Below the pieces are notes generated by a model. That model did no database searches and was not told the origin of the DNA. It saw only the letters and a program-made list of their open reading frames with translations. 6,484 nucleotides of DNA. Origin: Alphaproteobacteria bacterium (GTDB lineage Bacteria > Pseudomonadota > Alphaproteobacteria > Rickettsiales > 21-14-0-20-44-7). This document shows positions 1 through 5,905 of the stretch, in pieces. The translations under genes and the position numbers were made by a program. The stretch covers positions 1 through 6,484 of the forward strand of contig JABDBO010000052.1 in the NCBI GenBank assembly GCA_013288575.1. Reading direction: 5' to 3'. How positions within the stretch are numbered: position 1 is the stretch's first letter; every line of letters begins with the position of its first letter.

Positions 1-21
1 GAGTGCTTTAGTTTCACGCAC

Positions 22-59
22 ATGCGCGGTTGGCTTATACCCCCAACCGCGCATTTTTT
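22..59 (+). terminator. Rho-independent terminator, plus-strand orientation
   Basis: ATGCGCGGTTGG (22-33) and CCAACCGCGCAT (43-54) form a perfect 12-bp GC-rich stem with a 9-base loop, followed by a run of T (54-59) on the plus strand. Read on the minus strand the stem is followed by GTGCGTGAAAC, with no U tract, so it is a canonical terminator only for plus-strand transcription, presumably from a gene left of the window that converges on this operon. It touches the stop codon of the DUF3833 gene and may still act as a 3' stabilising hairpin, or weak terminator, for the minus-strand operon. Confidence 0.75.
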
Positions 60-621
60 ATTTTACTAAATACCCGCTCTTAAACTTCTCGCCCTTGTGG
101 AGTTTCTTCAGCGTATAAACCAGCTCACCCACGCGGAAGCCAAATTTGCTCATGTAAACCTGGTTGATCGCCATGCCATCTGGCTGCAAATATGTCCAAT
201 CATCCATATCAATGGCAATTTTGCTGCCGCTTTCACGCGTTACTAAAAACGTATAATTCATGTGCATAACTGCGCCATGCGTTTCGCCTTTGAGCACGCC
301 CTGTATATCATTGCCGGTCGCCGTAAAATGGTCATCATCAATCATGGTGATTTTCCAATCACGATTGGTGATTTTGCCGGTATCCTGGTAATTAAATTCC
401 TTCATCGCGCCGATACTCCCATCCCATTTCGGCTCTAATGTTACGTAGTAGCGCGCCTCAATTTCGCCGCTGCGGTTTTTGAAATAGCCGTAACCTTCAA
501 CATTGCTGTCATATAATTTGCGGAAACTGATTTTCGGTTCCGTACCATCATAGATTTTCAAATCCGTGCCACCGCATCCAAATAACATAAACACAACTCC
601 CAATAATGCTGATTTTCTCAT
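58..621 (-). CDS. DUF3833 family outer-envelope lipoprotein
   Basis: Complete 187-residue protein. The N-terminus is a short lipoprotein signal: basic MRK, a hydrophobic stretch, then LFGC with Cys16 as the probable lipidated residue (Phe at -2 is slightly off the lipobox consensus). The mature part begins GGTDLKIYDG and ends with DDWTYLQPDGMAINQ and MSKFGFRVGEL, which is the conserved pattern I know for the DUF3833 family, at the usual length. The biochemical function of the family is unknown; members are commonly found beside DUF1365, CFA-type methyltransferase and chalcone-isomerase-like genes, so a role in lipid modification or lipid handling at the envelope is inferred. The ATG overlaps the stop of the upstream gene as ATGA, and GGGAG lies seven bases upstream (629-633). 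It is the last gene of the operon; its stop codon directly touches the T run of the terminator hairpin at 22-59. Family assignment is from remembered consensus, not a search. Confidence 0.88.
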   Translation of the reverse strand: MRKSALLGVVFMLFGCGGTDLKIYDGTEPKISFRKLYDSNVEGYGYFKNRSGEIEARYYVTLEPKWDGSIGAMKEFNYQDTGKITNRDWKITMIDDDHFTATGNDIQGVLKGETHGAVMHMNYTFLVTRESGSKIAIDMDDWTYLQPDGMAINQVYMSKFGFRVGELVYTLKKLHKGEKFKSGYLVK

Positions 622-1292
622 TGTTTTTCTCCCAATAACTTGGCACGAAGCTCTTCACCAGTAGTTTTTGGGCTTAACCAAATATCAAAAAATGCTTTCG
701 AAAATTCCGGGTCATTAATTCCGCCAATTTTCTTGCCATCACCAATGAAAACCGTGCCTTTATGCGGAACATTCACTCCAGCCAAAACCGTTCCATCTAC
801 TACATCTGGGAAAATCTTTTTCATTTCCGCTAACCAAACATCGCTTTTAGACTTATCAACCGGCTCGATTTTGTTCATTTCCTCAATACTTTTATCGGCA
901 ATATCATCACCATCTATATCGGTTACATAAGTTAGCACCAATGCATATGGCTTGTTTTCATCAAACTTTCCATCAGCTGTGAACAAGGCAGCGTCATAAG
1001 CGTGGATCAACCCTTTGTAATAGTATTTACCGTGCCCAACTTCGACCGCCTCTCCCTTCAAATATGGCTTCAGATAACTCACATCATCCGCCAGCGCCGG
1101 CGTTGCAATCATAAGCGCAATAATAAAACTATATGAAACTCTCAAGCTTACTATTGAAACCTTAAATTTCGCTAGGCTTGAGTAAATGCGACGTGATTTC
1201 GAGAAGCTTGAGCGACATGTATTAAACATACATGAGCGAAAGGAATCGCAGAAATTGCTAGCAGTTGCCAAGCCTAGTAGAAATTTAACCAT
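618..1292 (-). CDS. secreted chalcone isomerase-like protein with palindromic insert in its N-terminus
   Basis: 224 residues from the ATG at 1292. Residues from about 69 onward match the bacterial chalcone-isomerase-like family (Chalcone_3 type): GKYYYKGLIHAYDAALF, then a YVTDIDGDDIADKSIEEM segment and an ending of FFDIWLSPKTTGEELRAKLLG. These proteins share the plant enzyme fold but have no shown flavonoid activity; the true role is unknown and probably envelope or lipid related given the operon. A signal peptide is visible at residues 50-68, ending ATPALA before DD, so the mature protein is about 156 residues. Residues 5-43 are encoded by a palindromic element (see the repeat entry) and have a different character: rich in Ser and Arg, with three Cys. 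I chose the ATG at 1292 because GGAG lies seven bases upstream and the ATGGTTAA overlap couples it to the preceding stop. A TTG at 1145 could be an alternative start, giving a clean signal peptide, but it has only a weak, distant AAGG upstream. Confidence 0.85.
   Translation of the reverse strand: MVKFLLGLATASNFCDSFRSCMFNTCRSSFSKSRRIYSSLAKFKVSIVSLRVSYSFIIALMIATPALADDVSYLKPYLKGEAVEVGHGKYYYKGLIHAYDAALFTADGKFDENKPYALVLTYVTDIDGDDIADKSIEEMNKIEPVDKSKSDVWLAEMKKIFPDVVDGTVLAGVNVPHKGTVFIGDGKKIGGINDPEFSKAFFDIWLSPKTTGEELRAKLLGEKQ
1164..1286. repeat. imperfect palindromic element, in-frame insertion (RPE-like)
   Basis: A ~120-bp imperfect inverted repeat centred near 1225. Outer arms: AAATTTCGCTAGGCTTG (1164-1180) pairs with 1269-1286, whose complement reads AAATTTCTACTAGGCTTG, so the last nine bases (CTAGGCTTG) match perfectly. 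Inner arms: CATGTAT (1216-1222) and ATACATG (1228-1234) form a perfect 7-bp stem with a 5-base loop; the region between inner and outer arms pairs only partly (for example around TGC and ATTTC). The two AAATTT copies (1164-1169 and 1281-1286) are 117 bp apart, exactly 39 codons, and fall in the same codon phase, so the insert keeps the host frame open. AAATTT is itself self-complementary, so it could be a target duplication or the arm ends. This resembles the Rickettsia palindromic elements known to insert in frame into genes. No second copy is in the window, so its status as a dispersed repeat is inferred. Confidence 0.72.
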
Positions 1293-2448
1293 GGATCAGC
1301 TCCGCTTGCATTACATTTACTCTGTTAAAGCGGAAACCCGCAGAACAGATGCCAAGATAAAACTTCCACATCCTGATAAAATCATCCTTAAAGCCCATTT
1401 TGATGATCTCCTGCACTTTGGCATCAAAGTTTTTGTGCCATTCATCCAGCGTTTTTGCATAATCCTGCCCGAAATGGAATGTATCCATAACCTTCAAACC
1501 GCCGGTTTTCGCGCTCTCAATAAATTGCGAAATTGACGGCAGCATCCCTCCCGGGAATATATATTGGCGAATAAAATCACTGCTGGTCTGGTAGCTTTCG
1601 GCATATTTATCTTCGATAATAATCGTCTGAATAACTGCTTTCGCTCCAGGTTTTAAGCATTCCTGTAGCTTCTGAAAATAAGTTGGCCAAAATTTCATAC
1701 CCACCGCTTCAAACATTTCAATTGAAACTATGCCATCATATTTCTGCTGCAAATCGCGATAATCAATCAACTTAATATCCACAAATTCCGATAAACCAGC
1801 TTTCTCAATCCGCTTTTCGGCATAAGTTTTTTGCTCTTTTGAAATTGTAATTGCCGTAACACTGTGCCCGGCGCGCGCTGCAACTTCCGCAAACCCGCCC
1901 CAGCCGCAGCCAACTTCTAAAATATGCGAACCTTGCTCCAATTCCAGACGCTGTAAAATCCGCTCATATTTGCGGGTTTGCGCTTCTTCCAATTTGGCGG
2001 CATTATCAAACAAACCCGATGAATAAGTCATCGTCTGGTCAAGCCATAACGTGTAGAAATTATTGCCAAGGTCATAATGCGCGCTAATGTTTTTGCGGCT
2101 GTTTTTCTTGTTGTTACGGCGTAAAAACCGGCTTAGCTTGAAATAGATTTTAAACAGTTTATTGCCATAAATCACGCTATCAAAATGGTCTTGGTTAGTG
2201 GCGAGGAAATTCATCACCGTCATCAAATCCGGCGTTGTCCAGTTGCCATCCATATAATCTTCGCCGAAAGCCACCTCGCCTTTATCAATCACATTGTCAA
2301 AAACTTGCCATGTCTTTAGCGCAAATTCCGCGTCCGGGCCCGGCTGTTTACCATTAATGTCGATAATTTTCCCCTCCGGCGTTGTCAGCTTCAAACTGCC
2401 ATATGGAATTTTCATCAGCACTTGCATTATCATTTCACTTTTTTTCAT
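1285..2448 (-). CDS. CFA synthase-family SAM-dependent fatty-acyl methyltransferase
   Basis: 387 residues from the ATG at 2448. The N-terminal ~115 residues are the helical part typical of proteobacterial CFA-family enzymes; the methyltransferase core follows, with SAHYDLGNNFY (122-132), the SAM-binding motif LEVGCGWGGF (177-186), ISIEMFEAVG-like SIEMFEAVG (242-250), FIRQYIFPGG (292-301) and FYLGICSAGF (363-372). Members transfer a methylene or methyl group from S-adenosylmethionine to the double bond of phospholipid acyl chains at the inner membrane surface. Compared with E. coli Cfa as I remember it, the bicarbonate-site Cys139 and His266 align with Ser144 and Gln274, while Glu239, Ile268, Tyr317 and Cys354 are kept (Glu247, Ile276, Tyr330, Cys368). 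It is therefore safer to call it a CFA-like methyltransferase than a cyclopropane synthase. The ATG overlaps the end of the DUF1365 gene by 14 bases; a TTG six bases earlier and an ATG at 2433 are alternatives. Its last bases carry the start of the next gene. Confidence 0.92.
   Translation of the reverse strand: MKKSEMIMQVLMKIPYGSLKLTTPEGKIIDINGKQPGPDAEFALKTWQVFDNVIDKGEVAFGEDYMDGNWTTPDLMTVMNFLATNQDHFDSVIYGNKLFKIYFKLSRFLRRNNKKNSRKNISAHYDLGNNFYTLWLDQTMTYSSGLFDNAAKLEEAQTRKYERILQRLELEQGSHILEVGCGWGGFAEVAARAGHSVTAITISKEQKTYAEKRIEKAGLSEFVDIKLIDYRDLQQKYDGIVSIEMFEAVGMKFWPTYFQKLQECLKPGAKAVIQTIIIEDKYAESYQTSSDFIRQYIFPGGMLPSISQFIESAKTGGLKVMDTFHFGQDYAKTLDEWHKNFDAKVQEIIKMGFKDDFIRMWKFYLGICSAGFRFNRVNVMQAELIHG
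1300..1303 (-). promoter_or_regulatory. ribosome binding site of the chalcone isomerase-like gene
   Basis: GGAG on the minus strand, seven bases before the ATG at 1292 and inside the last codons of the methyltransferase gene. It supports the ATG at 1292 as the original start even though the next 39 codons come from the palindromic element. Confidence 0.6.
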
Positions 2449-3208
2449 GAGCAACCATCTGTTTTGTAATTGTTAACTTCATGTCTCTTTGTAGCGGCTT
2501 GATATTATATTTCACTTTCTTCAAAAACAGTTTGAGCGCCTGCCAATGTATCAAACTTATTACCATAAGCGTCATAAGCGGGCTATTACGAAGTTCTTTT
2601 GTGAGCGATTTGCGGGTTAAATTCTCCAATTTGCAGTGTACGGAAGTCTCGAGCAGTTTACCCTCCGCATCGCTATGGCCAATGCAGCCAAAACAGTGGG
2701 TTTCATTGATGCCGAAGCTGAAAGTATAGTTCCCCTCAACCTTCACAAATGGCGAAACATGAAAAACCTTCTCCGCCACTAGTTTATCACCCGGCTGAAT
2801 TGGCCGTTTATCGGGGTGAAATACTAAATAATTATGGCTCTCACCGAATGTATTATTCACTTCGGCCAAAACCGCGATCAGCTCGCCATTTTTTAAGCAA
2901 TACCAAAAGCTGACCGGGTTAAACACATAACCGAAAACCCGCGGATAGCTTAGCAAAACAATATCGTCCGGCTCAATTTCATATGGCTTCAGCAAATCTA
3001 AAATCCAACTTTTCAGCGATGACCCATCTCTCGCGCCGTGATCTTTATTGTAGAAACTTAAAATGCCGAATTTGTCGAGTTTCAGAGAGTCTTTCAAAGC
3101 TTCAATTTCCCTCAGCGAAAAACACAAGTAAAACACTTTATAACTGAACTCATTCACCCTGGGTTTCAGCCGTTTGTGCCAGACTTTTGCTTTCGCCAGT
3201 TTAAGCAT
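2435..3208 (-). CDS. DUF1365 domain-containing protein
   Basis: 257 residues from the ATG at 3208. Family landmarks in order: KVWHKRLKPRVNEFSYKVFY (8-27), YPRVFGYVFNPVSFWYC (88-104), EVNNTFGE (116-123), HVSPF (150-154) and a hydrophobic C-terminal part with LIHWQALKLFLK (219-230), all as expected for DUF1365 at its usual length. The enzymatic activity is not established; the gene is nearly always next to a COG2907-type flavoprotein and a CFA-family methyltransferase, and a role in unusual fatty acid synthesis is inferred from that. The Leu/Trp-rich C-terminus may associate with the membrane. I chose the ATG at 3208 rather than an in-frame ATG at 3235 because GGAGA is just upstream (3212-3216), the protein then begins right at the conserved region, and the overlap with the upstream stop is a compact ATGCTTAA. 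Confidence 0.9.
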   Translation of the reverse strand: MLKLAKAKVWHKRLKPRVNEFSYKVFYLCFSLREIEALKDSLKLDKFGILSFYNKDHGARDGSSLKSWILDLLKPYEIEPDDIVLLSYPRVFGYVFNPVSFWYCLKNGELIAVLAEVNNTFGESHNYLVFHPDKRPIQPGDKLVAEKVFHVSPFVKVEGNYTFSFGINETHCFGCIGHSDAEGKLLETSVHCKLENLTRKSLTKELRNSPLMTLMVISLIHWQALKLFLKKVKYNIKPLQRDMKLTITKQMVAHEKK

Positions 3209-4409
3209 ATTTCTCCAATAAATCGGCAGCCGCATTTATGCCCGCCGTGAAGCCATCTTCATGAAAACCATAGCGCATGTAAGCCCCGCAGAACCAGATT
3301 TTATCTTTTCCCTGAATTTCGCTAATGCGGCCCTGCGCCTCAATTGCCGCTAAGTCAAACACCGGGTGCTCATAATCAAATTCGCGAATTACTTTCGCTG
3401 GCACATAATAGGGATTTGTCGTCACAAAAAGCGGATATTGCTCATCAATATTCTGCAATTTATTCATCCAATATGTGCAGCAAGTTTCACCCTTCTTATT
3501 CACCAGATAATTCCACGCCGACCAGGCCGCGCGCCGCTTCGGCATCAGGCTTTCATCTTGGTGGAGGTAAACTTTATTCGGTTGATAACGGAATTTTGGC
3601 AATATTTCCTTTTCCAACGAGCTCGCATTTTCAATCAACTCAGCCGCATGATATCCATGCACCGCAATCACTGCCGCATCAAACTTCTCATCATCAACAT
3701 AAACCCCGTCAGCCGCACGTTTCACGCTTTTTATGCTGCGGTTGGTGAGCACTTTATAACCCGCCGTAATCAGTTTTACATATTCGCGGCTGCCACCGCT
3801 CACCGTATACCATTGTGGTTGATCATTAACGCTGAGCAAACCATGATTTTTAAAAAACTGGATATAATTAAACGCCGGAAACTCTAGCATCATCTCTTCC
3901 GGGCATGACCATATGGCTGATCCCATTGGCAATATAAACCAGCGTTTGAAATCCTCGCTAACTTTAAGTTCTTTCAAAAACTCACCAAGGCTAATTTTGC
4001 TATTAGTTTCCAAAATCTGCAGCGAGCGCTTGTTGAATTTCAAAATCTGAACCAACATCAACCAATAGCGCAAGTTGAATAAATTGCTTTTCTGCGCAAA
4101 CAAATTAGCCGCCGAATATTCAAACTTCCCACCATTTAGTGAGAAAGCAAATGACATATCGCTCTTCTCATAAGGCACTTTAAGCACGTCAAATGCCGGC
4201 ACCATATTCACATAATTACGCTTATTGAACACGATAAAACCTGTATCAACCGGAATGGTCTTGCCACTGCCGACATCCGCATCAACCGTATTGCTGTGCC
4301 CGCCTATGTAATTGTTTTTCTCAAAAACCGTAACTTCATGCCCTGCTTTGCTGAGCTTCCAAGCCGCCGCCATGCCAGAAATTCCGCTGCCGACAACTGC
4401 TATTTTCAT
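3201..4409 (-). CDS. FAD-dependent oxidoreductase, amine oxidase-type (COG2907-like)
   Basis: 402 residues, complete. The N-terminus is a Rossmann dinucleotide-binding motif (VGSGISG, residues 6-12) followed by an acidic residue at the end of the second strand (Glu30) and IGGHSNTV, as in FAD-binding amine-oxidase-like proteins. Further family marks are VDTGFIVFN (54-62), FPAFNYIQFFKNHGLLS (177-193), WYTVSGGSREYV (200-211) and a C-terminal FAD contact segment, WFCGAYMRYGFHEDG (372-386). No signal peptide or membrane segment is seen; it probably acts in the cytoplasm or at the inner membrane face. Proteins of this type accompany DUF1365 and CFA-like methyltransferases, and in Rhodobacter-type clusters some partners are linked to methylated and furan fatty acids, so an oxidation or desaturation step on acyl chains is plausible but not shown. 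The start overlaps the dsbD stop as ATGA. The family is often loosely annotated as amine oxidase or protoporphyrinogen oxidase-like; the sequence does not support a specific amine substrate. Confidence 0.9.
   Translation of the reverse strand: MKIAVVGSGISGMAAAWKLSKAGHEVTVFEKNNYIGGHSNTVDADVGSGKTIPVDTGFIVFNKRNYVNMVPAFDVLKVPYEKSDMSFAFSLNGGKFEYSAANLFAQKSNLFNLRYWLMLVQILKFNKRSLQILETNSKISLGEFLKELKVSEDFKRWFILPMGSAIWSCPEEMMLEFPAFNYIQFFKNHGLLSVNDQPQWYTVSGGSREYVKLITAGYKVLTNRSIKSVKRAADGVYVDDEKFDAAVIAVHGYHAAELIENASSLEKEILPKFRYQPNKVYLHQDESLMPKRRAAWSAWNYLVNKKGETCCTYWMNKLQNIDEQYPLFVTTNPYYVPAKVIREFDYEHPVFDLAAIEAQGRISEIQGKDKIWFCGAYMRYGFHEDGFTAGINAAADLLEKYA
3213..3216 (-). promoter_or_regulatory. ribosome binding site of the DUF1365 gene
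   Basis: GGAG on the minus strand, four bases before the ATG at 3208 and inside the final codons of the flavoprotein gene. It decides between the 3208 start and the upstream ATG at 3235, which has no comparable motif before it. Confidence 0.5.
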
Positions 4410-5905
4410 TTTCCACTCGCCTTTTCCACCGCCTCTTTCACCTCATGTTTAGTGAGCAGCGACGGCAGCAAAATTCCATCTTTCGCATTCGGCCCATGAA
4501 CCATGTTGAACGGAATTCCATAGCGGTTATATTTTTTAATATATTCCAGCAAAACCTTGCTTGGGCTGGTCATATCGCCTTTCATCAGCACAATGTTTGG
4601 CTGCGCGAAAAACTCTTTTATCTCATCCGTATCAAGAACGGCTTTCTCATTCACCTTGCAATTCACACACCAGGCCGCTGAAATATCAACAAACACCGTT
4701 TTGCCATCGGCTATGTAGCCAGGAATTTTCGCCTCATCAAAAACCACCCATTGCTTTGCGCCACTTTGCATTTCCAGCGGCGGATTAGTAATTTGCGTAT
4801 ATAATATAAAGCCCAGCCAGCCAGCAGTTGCGAGCAATAGCACACCCATCGCATATTTCACCTTCTGCATCCACGCACCAGGTTTTGGCAGGAAATTTGC
4901 CAGTTGTGGACGGGCGGCGAAAAGCAAAAACGGCAGCGCCATGCCGATTCCCATAACTGTAAAAATTATAATTATATCGGCGTTGCTGCCAGCCAGCGCA
5001 AAGCCAACAGCCGTCACCACAACCGGCGCTGTGCATGAAGTTCCGAGCAATGTTGCGAGCATGCCTGAGAAGAAATTACCGATCAAATCATTCTTGCCAG
5101 AACCGCCAATCCACGATGGTGGGTTCAAATTAAACAAGCCAAACAAGCTCGCCGCAAAGGCCAGAATTATCAGCATAAACGCGCCAACAAAATATGGCGA
5201 TTGAAAATGCAAACCCCAGCCAACAGCCATTCCCGCGCTTTTTAGAGAAATTGCCAGAGCCGCCAGCGCCAGAAATGAAACTATAATCCCCGCCGAAGTT
5301 GCCAGAAAACTAAGCCTTGCGCGCAACCTATGGGCGCCGTTTTGCTTAACAACACTCAAAACTTTGAGGGACAATACTGGCAACACGCAAGGCATAATAT
5401 TCAGCACTAAACCGGCGAGAAATGCAGTGAGGATTATAGTCAAATATGAATCTGTTTTTGCGCCAGCCGCACCATAATTTTCTGGCAAGTCTTGTGCAAT
5501 ATTCAAACTATACGGAATACACAAATCCTTGCACACCGCGCCATTAACATTAACTTCCGCATGCGACTTGGCACCAAAACTCGCATCAACCTTAAAAAAC
5601 TGGTTGCCAGTATATGCATTAGTTTTAATGCCATATTCATCAAATTTTTTATATTGCGGAAAATCAACATTCTTCACGTTCAAATCAGTCGAATTCTGCC
5701 AATCAAACTTGGTTTCATAACCAGCCTCGCCCGGGTCTTTATAATAAGTGTGCCAACCATCTTCGATTTGCATTTCCACGCCGAACTTATCATCTTCCGC
5801 CACCAGCCGCGCTTTAATATGGTCAGCCATCGCCCAATCAGAAGTTTCGGCAGCAGCACCGGTAGAAAACAATAATAATGTCAGTAATAAAAACCTAAAC
5901 TTCAT
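4406..5905 (-). CDS. dsbD: thiol:disulfide interchange protein, DsbD/ScsB family
   Basis: 499 residues with the full three-part plan of transmembrane thiol reductases that pass electrons from cytoplasmic thioredoxin to periplasmic partners. A signal peptide (1-19, ending GAAA) precedes a periplasmic N-terminal domain with Cys125 and Cys129 in VCKDLCIP. The membrane part (~153-371) has about six or more hydrophobic segments and carries the redox Cys173 in LNIMPCVLPVLSLKVL and Cys291 in GTSCTAPVVV. The C-terminal thioredoxin-like domain (~385-499) has the active site AAWCVNCK (Cys413, Cys416) and a cis-proline segment, YGIPFN. These are the only six cysteines, so all three relay pairs are present. 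The N-terminal CxxxC spacing is closer to ScsB or CcdA-fusion relatives than to E. coli DsbD as I recall it. The start overlaps the hscA stop by 11 bases, with AAGG just upstream. The next gene overlaps by four bases. Likely partners are periplasmic DsbC-, DsbG- or CcmG-like proteins, none in the window. Confidence 0.93.
   Translation of the reverse strand: MKFRFLLLTLLLFSTGAAAETSDWAMADHIKARLVAEDDKFGVEMQIEDGWHTYYKDPGEAGYETKFDWQNSTDLNVKNVDFPQYKKFDEYGIKTNAYTGNQFFKVDASFGAKSHAEVNVNGAVCKDLCIPYSLNIAQDLPENYGAAGAKTDSYLTIILTAFLAGLVLNIMPCVLPVLSLKVLSVVKQNGAHRLRARLSFLATSAGIIVSFLALAALAISLKSAGMAVGWGLHFQSPYFVGAFMLIILAFAASLFGLFNLNPPSWIGGSGKNDLIGNFFSGMLATLLGTSCTAPVVVTAVGFALAGSNADIIIIFTVMGIGMALPFLLFAARPQLANFLPKPGAWMQKVKYAMGVLLLATAGWLGFILYTQITNPPLEMQSGAKQWVVFDEAKIPGYIADGKTVFVDISAAWCVNCKVNEKAVLDTDEIKEFFAQPNIVLMKGDMTSPSKVLLEYIKKYNRYGIPFNMVHGPNAKDGILLPSLLTKHEVKEAVEKASGK

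Noticed and set aside
1164..1286. Insertion sequence, CRISPR repeat or Rho-independent terminator as explanations for the palindrome
   Set aside because: There is no transposase frame, no repeated spacer structure, and no T run after the stem on either strand; length and in-frame placement fit a palindromic coding insert better.
1186..1536. Plus-strand open frame of 116 codons starting within the palindrome
   Set aside because: It runs antisense through the methyltransferase C-terminus and the element; the protein has no recognisable family and no convincing ribosome binding site. The open frame across the element is a by-product of its palindromic nature.
2446..2454. TTG start at 2454 for the methyltransferase
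   Set aside because: An ATG lies two codons downstream at 2448 and nothing in the sequence favours the rarer start codon.
3206..3235. ATG at 3235 as the DUF1365 start
   Set aside because: It would add nine residues overlapping the flavoprotein gene, lacks a ribosome binding site and is not needed for the conserved domain; the ATG at 3208 has GGAGA before it.
3366..3887. Plus-strand open frame of 173 codons
   Set aside because: It is antisense to the strongly conserved middle and C-terminal part of the flavoprotein gene, with no family resemblance.
4785..5036. Minus-strand open frame inside the DsbD-type gene, considered as a possible frameshift
   Set aside because: The main frame is intact over the full 499 residues with all six cysteines; the other frame shows no conserved motif.
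5492..5875. Plus-strand open frame of 127 codons
   Set aside because: It is antisense to the signal peptide and N-terminal domain of the DsbD-type gene, whose own reading is well supported.
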